Positions 1 to 10,194 are shown, numbered from the stretch's first letter. The stretch: DNA of 64,000 nt from Novipirellula galeiformis (GCF_007860095.1 NZ_SJPT01000009.1:62001-126000), one strand, 5' to 3'. The notes: generated from the letters alone by a model not told the origin. Made by a program: numbers and translations.

Positions 1-129
1 CATCGCGCTAACGACCATCACCACGCGATGACCTTGTTGCTGGGCACGAATGGCTTTGCGTGCCGCGGCGCGGATCTTTTCGACATCAGCGACGCTGGTA
101 CCGCCAAACTTTTGAACGATCAGTGACAT
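1..129 (-). CDS. lysC: Aspartate kinase, N-terminal part (cut by window edge)
   Basis: The reverse strand from 129 to the window edge gives 43 codons without a stop. They begin with ATG and read [20 protein letters not shown], the N-terminal nucleotide-binding motif (KFGGTSV) of aspartokinase. The enzyme phosphorylates aspartate at the entry to the lysine, threonine and methionine pathway in the cytoplasm. The homoserine-kinase-like gene lies directly upstream in the same direction, with 53 bp between them, so the two are probably cotranscribed. Only the start of the protein is present, so the regulatory ACT domains cannot be judged. Confidence 0.88.
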   Translation of the reverse strand, partial: MSLIVQKFGGTSVADVEKIRAAARKAIRAQQQGHRVVMVVSAM

Positions 130-182
130 GGGAAGCAGGTGAAGTTAAAAGGGTGAAGGAAACAGAGAAATGCCAAAGGGCT

Positions 183-1418
183 TTAGAGCTTAATAAACGC
201 GTCCATCAGATCCCAACCGTGATCGAATCGGCGGCCACTCGCCTCCGCTGTAATCTCGTCATAGCTGGTCTGTGAATCGGCATCGATTCCGGTCCCCGCC
301 ATCAACAGCGGAACCATCCCGTGCGTGTGTTTCTTGGTGCTACAGAAGGTTGGATGATCGGGAGTCACCAAGATCCGGTAATCTCCATGCTTGGCCAGGG
401 CTTCGCACAGCGGGGCCACAATCGATTTGTCGATGCTTTGCAGCGCCTTGATTTTTTCATCGTGGCGTCCTTCATGCGAAGCTTCATCGGGCGCTTCGAT
501 GTGAACGCAAACGACGTCATACTGTTCCAAAGCTTCGACCGCCGCGCGCCCCTTGGCTTCATAATCGGTGTCCAGATATCCGGTGGCGCCGGCGACCTCG
601 ATTCGCGGCCAACCCACTAGAGCAGCAATGCCACGCAACAAATCAACGGCGGTAATCATCGCTCCGTTGATGCCGTAACGCTGGTGAAAACTTGGCAATT
701 GTGGTGCACCACCGAGTCCCCACAACCACAGATGGGTCGCCGGGCGTTTGCCCTCGGCGATCCGTTTTTGGTTGACCGGATGCGAGGCAAACAGCTCCTC
801 GGATTCACTCATCAAACGAACCAACCATTCGCTGCCCGGGCCGCGTGGAAAATCGTTCGCCACCGACAAATCGGTCAAATCATGCGGGGCTTGCGATCGA
901 GTGTCACTGGAAAAGGGAGCCGGAGTGGAGGCGTCGCCTCGATAAATCAACAGATTTCGATAACTGACGCCCGGCACAAATTCAAACCGTGACGCCATCA
1001 CATCGCCCGCGGCGGCGGCTTTGGCTAACAATTCGGCCTGGGCCGCACGCAGCAACTCCGCCCCTTCTTCGCTGGAAATGTGATCGGCGGTAAAGTCGAC
1101 CATCGTTTGGTCTTCGATCGTGACCAAATTGCAGCGCACCGCCCAATCATGTTCGCCCAGCGTGATGCCTTGCGCGGCGGCTTCTAAGGGGGCACGCCCG
1201 GTGAAATAGACATCGGGGTCGTAGCCGAGCAAACAGAGGTTGGCGACCTCGCTGCCGGCGGGCAAATGCGCCGGCGTATTGTTAGCCAGCGCCAACGAGC
1301 CTTGCGATGCCAAGCGATCCAGTGCGGGCAAATGGGCGGCTTGCAGGGGAGTGCGGCCACCGAGCGCTTCGATGGGTTCGTCCGCACAGCCGTCAGGAAT
1401 AATGATCACATATTTCAT
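183..1418 (-). CDS. apgM: Cofactor-independent phosphoglycerate mutase-like protein, probable homoserine kinase
   Basis: The protein has 411 residues of the alkaline-phosphatase superfamily ApgM type. It begins MKYVIIIPDGCADEP, where the Asp is the first metal ligand, and ends with metal-binding motifs such as TPDHPTF and KKHTHG. The ATG at 1418 is preceded by GGAGGA at 6 bp spacing; a GTG six codons earlier overlaps that ribosome-binding site and is less likely. Members of this branch that neighbour aspartate kinase and homoserine dehydrogenase have been proposed to be homoserine kinases (TIGR02535 type). The adjacent aspartate kinase gene supports that reading over a glycolytic role. The exact substrate is an inference from context. 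Confidence 0.85.
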   Translation of the reverse strand: MKYVIIIPDGCADEPIEALGGRTPLQAAHLPALDRLASQGSLALANNTPAHLPAGSEVANLCLLGYDPDVYFTGRAPLEAAAQGITLGEHDWAVRCNLVTIEDQTMVDFTADHISSEEGAELLRAAQAELLAKAAAAGDVMASRFEFVPGVSYRNLLIYRGDASTPAPFSSDTRSQAPHDLTDLSVANDFPRGPGSEWLVRLMSESEELFASHPVNQKRIAEGKRPATHLWLWGLGGAPQLPSFHQRYGINGAMITAVDLLRGIAALVGWPRIEVAGATGYLDTDYEAKGRAAVEALEQYDVVCVHIEAPDEASHEGRHDEKIKALQSIDKSIVAPLCEALAKHGDYRILVTPDHPTFCSTKKHTHGMVPLLMAGTGIDADSQTSYDEITAEASGRRFDHGWDLMDAFIKL

Positions 1419-1640
1419 GGCGAATCCTCCGCCCACGCGGAATTACAATAAAAACAAACGAGAATGGGGCAGTTTCCATTAGTCCCCCTGGAAGCGAAAG
1501 GGGGTGTTTGCTGGATCATTCTGTTAAACTAGGCCGCTTGTAGACCGGGGGGTTCCTGCGAACACGCGGTTCCCGATTGCATATTCCTTCGCTGCGATTC
1601 CCCCCCCGTCGATATTCCCTCCTTCCCACCAAGGCTAGTC

Positions 1641-2939
1641 ATGAAATCACAAATCTCTCGGCGCGACGCCCTTAAAACCACAACCGCTGCTGCCGCCGGG
1701 ATGGCCTTTTATCACGGTGCCTTGCCGCGCCGCATCTCCGCGGCCGAAAGCCCTAATGAAAAATTGAACCTCGCCTGCATCGGCGTCGGCGGCCGGGGTA
1801 CCGCCAATGTGAATGGCGTCAGCTCTCAGAATTTGGTCGCAATGGTCGATGTCGACGAGAGCCGAGCGGCGGGTTCGTTCAAAAAATACGCGTCGCCGGA
1901 GCGTTTTACCGACTATCGCAAAATGCTCGACAAGCTCGGCAAGGATCTCGATGGCGTCGTGATCAGCACGCCCGATCACACGCACTTTCATATCGCTTAT
2001 GCGTCGATGCAGTTGGGACTGCACACCTATCTGGAAAAACCGCTGGCCCACGACGTTTGGGAAACCCGCACGCTGACCGACTATGCTCGCGAAAACAAGC
2101 TTGCGACTCAATTAGGAAATCAACGCCACGCGATGCCCAACATGCACCGCGTCGTCGAGCTGATTCAAAGCGGCGCGATTGGCAAGGTCAACGAGGTGCA
2201 CTGCTGGATCGGCGGCAGCCGCGGCATGCCAGCGATTCCCGAGGACACTCCCCCCGTCCCTGCGGGGCTCGATTACGAACTTTGGGTAGGTCCCGCAGAA
2301 AAACGTCCCTACCACCCCTCCTTCTGTCCCTATGGATGGCGTTTCTGGTGGGACTACGGAACTGGCGAAACCGGCAACTGGGGCTGCCATATCCTGGACA
2401 TCCCGTATTGGTCATTGGGGCTGCGATACCCGAGTCACATCGACGCCAGCGGTCCTGAGGTGGACGCCGAGCGAACGCCCAAATCGATGCACGTCACCTA
2501 TCGCTTTGACCAAACGAATCAAAACAGTCCCTTGGATCTGCATTGGTACCACGGCACGCCCGAGGTGCTTGCCCAGCGTGGGATCTCTGGCAAAGGCCAT
2601 AACACGCTGTTCATTGGCGATGACGGAATGTTGTTATCCGGATTTGACAAACACGAGTTGCTGCCTGAAGAGAAATTCGCCGATTTCAAACGGCCTGAGA
2701 AATCAGTGCCCGACTCGCCGGGTTTCTACAACGAGTGGATCGCCGCGTGCAAGGGCGGCGACGCAGCGACCTGCAACTTCGATTACTCCGGCCCGATGGC
2801 CGAGACGGTATTGCTTGGCAATGTTGCCTACCGTACGGGCGGATTCGATTGGAACGCCAAAACGCTGTCCGCCGGCAACAACACCAAGGCTCAATCACTG
2901 ATCCAAACCGCCTACCGCAAAGGCTGGGAAATCGCCTAA
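1641..2939 (+). CDS. Gfo/Idh/MocA family oxidoreductase with Tat signal
   Basis: The protein has 432 residues. Its N-terminus carries a twin-arginine export signal (SRRDALKTTTAAAAGMAF), followed by a Rossmann nucleotide-binding motif (GVGGRGTANV) and the family's EKPLAHD-like lysine motif. It belongs to the large set of planctomycete exported NAD(P)-dependent sugar or inositol dehydrogenase-like proteins. The substrate is unknown. It stands upstream of a sialate O-acetylesterase and a PVC cytochrome on the same strand, which fits extracytoplasmic glycan turnover. The gaps (223 bp and 38 bp) do not prove one operon. Confidence 0.88.
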   Translation: MKSQISRRDALKTTTAAAAGMAFYHGALPRRISAAESPNEKLNLACIGVGGRGTANVNGVSSQNLVAMVDVDESRAAGSFKKYASPERFTDYRKMLDKLGKDLDGVVISTPDHTHFHIAYASMQLGLHTYLEKPLAHDVWETRTLTDYARENKLATQLGNQRHAMPNMHRVVELIQSGAIGKVNEVHCWIGGSRGMPAIPEDTPPVPAGLDYELWVGPAEKRPYHPSFCPYGWRFWWDYGTGETGNWGCHILDIPYWSLGLRYPSHIDASGPEVDAERTPKSMHVTYRFDQTNQNSPLDLHWYHGTPEVLAQRGISGKGHNTLFIGDDGMLLSGFDKHELLPEEKFADFKRPEKSVPDSPGFYNEWIAACKGGDAATCNFDYSGPMAETVLLGNVAYRTGGFDWNAKTLSAGNNTKAQSLIQTAYRKGWEIA

Positions 2940-3162
2940 GCCCATGGGGCTAGGCTTCCAACCAGCCACCAAGATCGAAATGCAAAACGCAACCGTCAAC
3001 TCTGGGCCGCAAGGCACCGGGTACAACGCGGAGCAATCATCATCTGAACCCGACGCGTCAGCGAGGGACCGAATCAATATCCACTTTCCCTCGTTTACGC
3101 TTCGGTTGTGATTTCACTAAGCCGGACCCACTCTCCCACTCTCCCACTCTCCCACAATCATC

Positions 3163-5163
3163 ATGAAACAAACCCTCACCTTCATTCTATTCCTGCTCCT
3201 CCCCACCCCGCTGCTCTCCGCAGCGGACCTCAGGCTCGCATCGGTGTTCTCAGATCACATGGTGCTGCAACGAGAACAAAGTGTCCCGGTATGGGGCGTC
3301 GCAGACGCTGGCGAATCGATCACCGTCAAGTTTGCAAACCAAACCCAAACCACCACGGCGGATAAGAACGGCAAGTGGATCATCGAACTGGATTCGATGA
3401 AGGCCAATGCTGAACCTCAATCGTTGATCGTCCAGTCCAATAAAGAACAACCCAATAAAGAACAACGCCGCGTTGAGCTAACCGACGTGTTGGTCGGCGA
3501 AGTTTGGTTGGCGTCGGGTCAATCGAACATGGAATGGGAAATGCAAAGGAAGCCGGATTCCAAAGCCGACATTCCTAACTCGACTCATCCCAACCTACGT
3601 CTGTTCGCCGTCCCGCTGACCACCGCACTGACGCCGCAAGACCATGTCGAAGCGAACTGGACGCGGAGCTCTCCTGAAACATCAGCCAGTTTTTCGGCGA
3701 TTGGCTACTACTTTGGCTTGCGATTGCACGAGGAACTTGGCGTCCCCGTGGGCATGATCCAAAGTGCTTGGGGCGGAACACGGATCGAGCCATGGACCAG
3801 TGTGGAGGGGGTCGAAGCGGTGCCCACACTGAAGAGTGAAGCCGATCGCATTCGCTCGCAAACCCCCGGAACACCAGCGTACCGCAAATCCCAGGAAGCT
3901 CATTTACAACAAGTCCAGCAGTGGACCGAGTCGCTAAGCAGTGCGCTTGACCATAATCAAGCAGCCCCCCCGCTGCCAACCCAACCGGCAACGTTGACAA
4001 AATCCGCCGCCACCCCGACGACGCTCTACAACGCAATGATCCATCCGCTGGTACCGATGGCGATTCGTGGAGCGATTTGGTACCAGGGTGAAGCGAATCG
4101 CAAGGATGGATTGGGTTATGTCGATAAGAAAAAAGCGTTGCTCGCCTCATGGCGAAATGCGTTCAAACAGCCTGAGTTGCCATTCTACTTCGTGCAAATC
4201 GCACCCTATCAATATAGCGATGAGGATCCTGAGATGCTGGCCCGTTTTTGGGTTGCTCAGCGTGAATGCATGAAGATTCCCCACACCGGGATGTCGGTGA
4301 TTACCGACATTGCCGAACTCAAAGACATCCACCCGCAACACAAAAAGGAAGTCGCGCGACGATTGTCGCTGTGGGCGTTGGCCGATACGTACGATCAAGT
4401 GGGCATCGACCCGAGCGGTCCCCTTTATGAAAACCACAAAGTCGACGGCGCGACGATCCGCGTGACATTCAACCATGCCGATTCGGGACTCGCGTCGCGT
4501 GGCCGCAAACCGTTGACCGATTTCGAGATTGCCGGCATCGACGGAAACTTTCACCCAGCGACCGCGACGATCGACGGCAATCAAATCGTCGTTCAATCGG
4601 CGAATGTGCCCGAACCCAAAGCGGTGCGGTTTGGTTGGAACAAACTGGCAATGCCCAATTTGATGGACAAAGACGGGTTGCCCGCATGCTCGTTTCACAC
4701 GCATTGGCCCATCGACCCTTCACTCGGTGACAACGTTGCACTGGGATGCACTTGGGAATCGAGTGACCCGAACGTTTCGGGTTGGAACACGGGGTTGACC
4801 GATGGAGTTTGGGGCAACCGTAGCCCTGAATGTTTTGCCACAGGTAAAAGCGAAGAGTTCCCCAAGTCGGTCACCATCGACTTGAAAAAACCTCAACCGA
4901 TCAATCTTGTTCGCTTTGGTGTTCCCGATGTGGGTTCAACCAAAACCGTGGCGATTTCGGTTAGTCACGATGGGAAGACGTTTCAGGAGGTGGGATCGCA
5001 TTCGTTTGGACAAGGCAAAGCCGAGCGGGCGGTCGCGTCGTTTGACGACACCGAAGCGAAATACGTGCGTCTGACCTTCCAGGACCATCACGCTCCCTTG
5101 GCGGGCGGCTACAGCAACGCGTACGCTTTCACCAGCGAAGTCGAAGTCTACCAAGCGAAATAG
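3163..5163 (+). CDS. Sialate O-acetylesterase-like SGNH hydrolase with C-terminal discoidin-like domain
   Basis: The protein has 666 residues and a cleavable signal peptide (FILFLLLPTPLLSAADLRLA). SGNH-esterase blocks are visible: GQSNMEW with the nucleophile Ser, the WYQGEAN block, and DIHPQHK carrying the catalytic Asp/His. The last 140 or so residues resemble an F5/8 type C carbohydrate-binding fold (PQPINLVRFGVPDVGSTK onward). The family removes acetyl esters from sialic acid or other glycans outside the cytoplasm. The ATG follows a short CTCTCCCA tandem repeat and no strong Shine-Dalgarno sequence is seen. Confidence 0.88.
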   Translation: MKQTLTFILFLLLPTPLLSAADLRLASVFSDHMVLQREQSVPVWGVADAGESITVKFANQTQTTTADKNGKWIIELDSMKANAEPQSLIVQSNKEQPNKEQRRVELTDVLVGEVWLASGQSNMEWEMQRKPDSKADIPNSTHPNLRLFAVPLTTALTPQDHVEANWTRSSPETSASFSAIGYYFGLRLHEELGVPVGMIQSAWGGTRIEPWTSVEGVEAVPTLKSEADRIRSQTPGTPAYRKSQEAHLQQVQQWTESLSSALDHNQAAPPLPTQPATLTKSAATPTTLYNAMIHPLVPMAIRGAIWYQGEANRKDGLGYVDKKKALLASWRNAFKQPELPFYFVQIAPYQYSDEDPEMLARFWVAQRECMKIPHTGMSVITDIAELKDIHPQHKKEVARRLSLWALADTYDQVGIDPSGPLYENHKVDGATIRVTFNHADSGLASRGRKPLTDFEIAGIDGNFHPATATIDGNQIVVQSANVPEPKAVRFGWNKLAMPNLMDKDGLPACSFHTHWPIDPSLGDNVALGCTWESSDPNVSGWNTGLTDGVWGNRSPECFATGKSEEFPKSVTIDLKKPQPINLVRFGVPDVGSTKTVAISVSHDGKTFQEVGSHSFGQGKAERAVASFDDTEAKYVRLTFQDHHAPLAGGYSNAYAFTSEVEVYQAK

Positions 5164-5201
5164 ACCGTTTTTTTCATCGCAGGGTTCTCGAACGTGAAGG
5201 G

Positions 5202-8200
5202 ATGAAGTCAATGCTTTACTCGTTTCGTGTTTTCGTAGGGATCTGCGGTGTGATTGCCATTGCGATCGCGTCGAATTCGATCGCAATGGCGCAACCCACG
5301 CCCCGGGCGACCAACGAGCAGGTGAACATGTTTCATTTGCCCGACGGTTTTGAAATTCAATTGGTGCTGAGTGATCCCGACATCGGCCAGCCGATGAACT
5401 TGAATTTCGATGCGCGAGGGCGGCTGTGGTTGACGCATTCCATCGAATATCCCTATCCCGCAAAAAGCGAGGGAGTCGAACCGAACCGCGGGCAATTTTC
5501 CGGTGGTGGCGAAAACCCGCCACGCGATCGATTGACCGTCGTCGAAATCGGCCCCCGAGGCGCAGCCAAGCGGATCACTCACTTTGCCAGTGGGCTAAAC
5601 ATTCCGATCGGCAACGTTCCGCTCGGCGACGGCGACGAGGCTCTCGTCTACGCCATTCCTTCGATCTTTCACGTCATCGATCACGATCACGATGGACAAG
5701 CGGATGTGAAAACGACCCGGTACACGCGTTTTGGGAACATCGATGTCCATGGCAACGCAAGCTCCTTCACCCGAGGATTGGATGGCTGGGTTTATGGTTG
5801 TCACGGTTTTTCAAACCACAGTGAAATTACGGACACCAACGGGAATGTAGTGAGACTACATTCGGGGAATACGTACCGATTTCGCGAGGATGGATCGCAC
5901 TTTGAACTGCTGACCCAGGGCCAAGTCAATCCGTTTGGAATGACGTTCGATCCCTGGGGGAACTTATTTAATTCCGACTGCCACTCCAAGCCGGTCTATC
6001 AACTGCTACGAGGTGCCACGTATCCGCAATTCGGTGGCACACCGCCGCCGATTGGATACGGCCCCACGATGATCGATCATCTACATGGATCGACGGGAAT
6101 TTGCGGCCCCGCGTTTTACGCCGCAGAGCATTTCCCCGAGGAATACCGCAACAATCTATTTATCTGCAACCCCGTGACGGGACGGGTGCATCGCGACGCA
6201 CTAAAGCCGTTTGGCTCTACCCTGCTGTGCCAGACGCAGCCCGACTTCATCACCAGCGATGATCCTTGGTTTCGTCCCGTCGATGCGATGGTGGGCCCCG
6301 ACGGAGCATTGTACATCGCCGACTTTTGCAATTTGGTGATTGGACATTACGAAGCCCCGCTGGATCATCCCGATCGTGATCGCACGCATGGACGGGTTTG
6401 GCGAGTCGTTTATCAAGGCGACGCCAAGTCGCCAGTCGAATTGAGCCCAACGGATCTGACGCAATTGTCCCCCCACGAGCTTGTCGATCGATTGTCCGAT
6501 CCGAACTTGCAAGTACGAACGCTAGCCACCCACTATTTGGTCGATAGCCCTAACGAAGAATCGCTCCGTCTGGTCCGCGATGCGGTTGCGTCGAGCGAAA
6601 TGGCAACCGCGCGGGCTCATGGTTTGTGGGTGCTTGAGCGAACGGGATCTCTTGACGATGAATTACTTAAACGACTTGCCAACGATCCCGCCGCGATCGT
6701 ACGAACCCACTTGTTAAAAATGCTGGCCGAGCGAAATAGCTGGACCACAACCGAATCGTCATTAGTGCTAAACGCATTGCACGACAGAGACGCATTTGTG
6801 CAACGTGCGGCCGTCGATGCATTGGGGCGACATCCCTCCAGCGATAACGTCCAACCGATACTAAAAACGTGGGCAACGACACCTAACGAAGACACCCATC
6901 TCATTCACACGCTGCGGCTCTCGCTGCGCGATCATCTGCTCAGCGAATCGGTCGTCACCGGGTTAACGCTGGAATCGATTGAGGGTGATCTTCGCGAGCG
7001 GTTGACGGAGGTATCGGCGGTGACCGACGGAACAGTCGCCGCCGATCTAAGCCTAAGCCTGCTAGAAACCACAACCGATTGGGAAACATCGGTTGATCGA
7101 ATCGCGGTACAAATCGGCAACCACGGATCCGACGCCCAAATCGCAAGGATGATCTCGATCGTAACGCGGCGATTCGCGGACGATACCCACTCCCAATTCG
7201 AGATCCTTTCGAAAATAGCCAAAGGAATGCAGAACAAGGGTTCTGCAGTTGAGCAATCCGCATCGCTCCGCACTTGGATGTCCGAGCTTGCGCCGAAATT
7301 GCTTAGCCAACTTACGTCCCAACCCGCCCAGTGGGCCAATCACCAAGTTCCGGGGATCGCAGCGTCAGAATCTCCGTGGGGAATTCGCCAGCGAAATTCG
7401 GCGGACGGGAATTCGCAAGCTTTGTTTTGGGACAGCATCAGCGCAGGCGAAACCTTAACGGGAATCTTGCGAAGTCGGGCGTTTATCGTTCCAAGACAAA
7501 TTCAATTTTGGATGGCTGGCCACAACGGTGCCCCCGGTTCGCCAGAGAGTCCAAAGAACTTGATCCGATTAGTCGATCTTGAATCGGGCCAGCCCCTTGC
7601 GGAACAAACGCCACCGCGCAGCGATGTTGCCGTGCGGTACACCTGGGATTTGTCACAACACGCCGGTCACACCGCGGTCATCGAAATTGTCGATGCGCAT
7701 CAAGCCGATGCCTACGCTTGGATCGCGGTCGGCCGAATCAGCCCCGCGGTCGTGACCATCGCCGAGGACAACTCGAGTGACCGAATCATCGAACTCGTGG
7801 GCGAGTTTAAACTGAGCGAACATGGTCGCTTGATTGCATCGCTACTGGGCGATGTGAATCAGCCGCCTCAAATCCGCAAACGAGCGATGACCAGCTCGTT
7901 GCGTGTGAGCGACGCGGCATCGATCGTCCCGATCCTATTTGGGATTTTGACTGCGAACGACGAAGCGAACGAGCTTCATGTGGCCGCATCGGAAACGCTG
8001 GCGAATCTCGATAACGAAGCGGCACAGCACGCACTCGCTCGTGGTCTGGAAACGTCTCCGTATGAACTTCAGCGAGTGATCACGGCGGGGCTCACTCGAA
8101 CGTCGTTCGGAATTGACTTGCTGTTAAGCCGCATTTCGCAGGGCAAGGGGTCACCTCGATTGCTGCTTGACGGTCGAATTTCCGAATTGATTCAGCGCAA

Positions 8201-8750
8201 CGCAACGCCGGAGCAAAAGACACGAGTCGCCGAGATCACACGCGACTTACCACGTGAAGACGCCCAAACGACTCAGCGGCTCGCCGAATTGCGTGAACGA
8301 ATGCGACACCATGCTTCGCCCCCCCGAGCCGCCGAGGGTGAAGTCGTATTCAAGCAACATTGTGCCACGTGTCACCAGATCGCAGGCCAGGGGGGCGTCG
8401 TGGGGCCGCAGCTTGATGGCGTCGGAAACCGAGGCATCGATCGCTTGCTCGAAGACGTGATCGATCCGAATCGGAACGTCGATGTGGCGTTCCGAATGAC
8501 GCAAATCCTGACGCTCAATGGCAATATTCTCACCGGTTTACTGCGGCGTGAGGAGGGCGATCGGGTGGTGTTGGCGGACCAAACCGGCCAGGAATTCTCG
8601 CTGGCAATCGACGAGATTGAACAGCGTCAACATTCGACCGAGTCGCTGATGCCAGCGAATTTCTCGGAAACGATGACGATTCAGCAAATCCAGGATGTCA
8701 TAGCCTACTTGCTGACTCAGCAACCTACGACGTTGCAAACGGGCGAATGA
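5202..8750 (+). CDS. PVC-type heme-binding protein: beta-propeller dehydrogenase, HEAT repeats, cytochrome c
   Basis: The protein has 1182 residues and a signal peptide (residues 1-30). Residues of about 40-400 match the planctomycete membrane-bound dehydrogenase beta-propeller (PDGFEIQLVLSDPD, PFGMTFDPWGNLF, GPDGALYIADFCN). HEAT-like repeats follow (about 430-720 and again at 880-1010). The C-terminus is a cytochrome c domain with a single CATCHQ heme site and TIGR02603-type flanks. It probably transfers electrons from sugar-like substrates in the periplasm or paryphoplasm. The start could be 5202 or 5211 (AAGGGATG lies just upstream of both). It lies 38 bp after the esterase gene and is likely cotranscribed with it. 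Confidence 0.88.
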   Translation: MKSMLYSFRVFVGICGVIAIAIASNSIAMAQPTPRATNEQVNMFHLPDGFEIQLVLSDPDIGQPMNLNFDARGRLWLTHSIEYPYPAKSEGVEPNRGQFSGGGENPPRDRLTVVEIGPRGAAKRITHFASGLNIPIGNVPLGDGDEALVYAIPSIFHVIDHDHDGQADVKTTRYTRFGNIDVHGNASSFTRGLDGWVYGCHGFSNHSEITDTNGNVVRLHSGNTYRFREDGSHFELLTQGQVNPFGMTFDPWGNLFNSDCHSKPVYQLLRGATYPQFGGTPPPIGYGPTMIDHLHGSTGICGPAFYAAEHFPEEYRNNLFICNPVTGRVHRDALKPFGSTLLCQTQPDFITSDDPWFRPVDAMVGPDGALYIADFCNLVIGHYEAPLDHPDRDRTHGRVWRVVYQGDAKSPVELSPTDLTQLSPHELVDRLSDPNLQVRTLATHYLVDSPNEESLRLVRDAVASSEMATARAHGLWVLERTGSLDDELLKRLANDPAAIVRTHLLKMLAERNSWTTTESSLVLNALHDRDAFVQRAAVDALGRHPSSDNVQPILKTWATTPNEDTHLIHTLRLSLRDHLLSESVVTGLTLESIEGDLRERLTEVSAVTDGTVAADLSLSLLETTTDWETSVDRIAVQIGNHGSDAQIARMISIVTRRFADDTHSQFEILSKIAKGMQNKGSAVEQSASLRTWMSELAPKLLSQLTSQPAQWANHQVPGIAASESPWGIRQRNSADGNSQALFWDSISAGETLTGILRSRAFIVPRQIQFWMAGHNGAPGSPESPKNLIRLVDLESGQPLAEQTPPRSDVAVRYTWDLSQHAGHTAVIEIVDAHQADAYAWIAVGRISPAVVTIAEDNSSDRIIELVGEFKLSEHGRLIASLLGDVNQPPQIRKRAMTSSLRVSDAASIVPILFGILTANDEANELHVAASETLANLDNEAAQHALARGLETSPYELQRVITAGLTRTSFGIDLLLSRISQGKGSPRLLLDGRISELIQRNATPEQKTRVAEITRDLPREDAQTTQRLAELRERMRHHASPPRAAEGEVVFKQHCATCHQIAGQGGVVGPQLDGVGNRGIDRLLEDVIDPNRNVDVAFRMTQILTLNGNILTGLLRREEGDRVVLADQTGQEFSLAIDEIEQRQHSTESLMPANFSETMTIQQIQDVIAYLLTQQPTTLQTGE

Positions 8751-8941
8751 GGCGATATTTAGGGCAAAACGAGGCCTGCATTACCGCTGTCCGGTTGCCA
8801 ATTGGTGCCGGGACAATAGGCTAGGCCTTGGCCTGGTTTTTGTATCGCGTGCTCGTTTGTTTTGGCCCGGCCCCTATCGGCTGTTCCCTATCACGGCCCG
8901 TTCCCATCACGGCCCGTCCCCTCATCCCATTTGATCCCCCC

Positions 8942-9298
8942 ATGTCTGATTCGCTTGATCCGCTCGTCCGTTTGATGCAAACGCTGCAAGAACGCGCCAA
9001 AAATCGGCCCGCAGGCTCGTACACCACGAAACTGTTGGATGGGGGGGCTGAGAAAATTGGCAAAAAAATCCGCGAAGAAGCCGAGGAAATGATCGAAGCG
9101 GCCAGCGAAGAGGGAGACGCTGGACGCGAGCATTTTGTCTACGAAGCGGGCGATTTGATCTACCACGCGATGGTCTTACTGGCGTGGAAAGGGGTCGATT
9201 TGAGCGAAGTGGCCAACGAACTCGGACGGCGTGAAGGAACATCGGGGCTTGTCGAAAAAGCCAGCCGAGGCAAAAACAGTGGCTCAAAAGCCGAGTAA
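8942..9298 (+). CDS. hisE: Phosphoribosyl-ATP pyrophosphatase HisE
   Basis: The protein has 118 residues with the all-alpha NTP-pyrophosphohydrolase pattern of HisE: a GSYTTKLL segment, the metal-binding EEAEEMIEAA helix, and YEAGDLIYHAMVLL. It hydrolyses phosphoribosyl-ATP to phosphoribosyl-AMP, the second step of histidine biosynthesis. The open frame extends upstream to 8828, but those residues are Pro- and Cys-rich and unlike the family, so the ATG at 8942 is chosen. hisG follows after 35 bp in the same direction. Confidence 0.92.
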   Translation: MSDSLDPLVRLMQTLQERAKNRPAGSYTTKLLDGGAEKIGKKIREEAEEMIEAASEEGDAGREHFVYEAGDLIYHAMVLLAWKGVDLSEVANELGRREGTSGLVEKASRGKNSGSKAE

Positions 9299-9333
9299 AA
9301 CCAAACCTAGATTGCACAAGAAAGCAGATTCCA

Positions 9334-10194
9334 TTGGAAACGGAAAATAACCTCCGAATCGGATTGCCCAGCAAGGGTCGGCTCAGCGAAATCGCAGGCG
9401 ATTTGCTCGGCCAAGCCGGACTCCAGTTTCGTCGCCAATCTCGCGGACTCTTCGCACGCGTGAGTGGATTACCGATCGATTTGATCTTCCTGCGCACCGA
9501 TGACATTCCGACGCTCTGCGCCGAAGGAGCCATCGACATGGGAATCACCGGCAGCGACTTGGTCGATGAAGCGGGTGGCGATGTCCAATTGCGGATGAAA
9601 TTAGGAGTGGGACGCTGTCGACTTGCCGTCTGCGTTCCTGAAGACTCCCCCGTGACCTCCGCTGCCGATCTCGATGGCACGCGAATCGCCACCAGCTTTC
9701 CGGAAATCACCCAACGCTACTTGGCCGGTTTTGGTGCCAAGGCTCATCTGGTCTCGTTGACCGGCAGTGTGGAAGTGATGATCCAACTTGGCGTTGCCGA
9801 TGCAATCGTCGACTTGGTTGAAACCGGCAGCACGCTGGCTGCAAATCGACTTCGTATCCTTGATGAAATTGGCTCCTACGAAACCGTCTTGATCCAAAAC
9901 GACCAATGCCGCGACAAGCAAACCGCCGACCGCGTCGTGCGGCGACTCGAAGGAGTCGTGATCGCGCGAGACTACTCGCTGTTGGAATACAATATTCCTC
10001 GCCTGAAGTTGGCTGAAGCAGAAAAAATCACGCCTGGCTTTAAATCACCCACCATCAACGCGCTCGAAGACCAGGATTGGTGCAGCGTCCGAGTGATGGT
10101 TCAGCGAAAACAAATCATCGATTCCATGGAGCAGCTCGAGAAGCTCGGTGCATCGGCGATCTTTGAAACGACGTTGTCCAATTGCCGACTGTAG
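9334..10194 (+). CDS. hisG: ATP phosphoribosyltransferase HisG, long form
   Basis: The protein has 286 residues and catalyses the first step of histidine biosynthesis (ATP + PRPP). Motifs include LRIGLPSKGRLSE at the N-terminus, DMGITGSDLVDEAGG, and the PRPP loop around DLVETGSTLAANRL. Residues of about 210-286 form the ACT-like regulatory domain found in the histidine-sensitive long form. Translation appears to start at a TTG (9334), because no ATG or GTG precedes the conserved N-terminus in frame. It is paired with hisE in a two-gene histidine unit. Confidence 0.92.
   Translation: METENNLRIGLPSKGRLSEIAGDLLGQAGLQFRRQSRGLFARVSGLPIDLIFLRTDDIPTLCAEGAIDMGITGSDLVDEAGGDVQLRMKLGVGRCRLAVCVPEDSPVTSAADLDGTRIATSFPEITQRYLAGFGAKAHLVSLTGSVEVMIQLGVADAIVDLVETGSTLAANRLRILDEIGSYETVLIQNDQCRDKQTADRVVRRLEGVVIARDYSLLEYNIPRLKLAEAEKITPGFKSPTINALEDQDWCSVRVMVQRKQIIDSMEQLEKLGASAIFETTLSNCRL

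Noticed and set aside
60-275. Plus-strand open frame at the window start
   Set aside because: It is antisense to the aspartate kinase start and the ApgM gene end.
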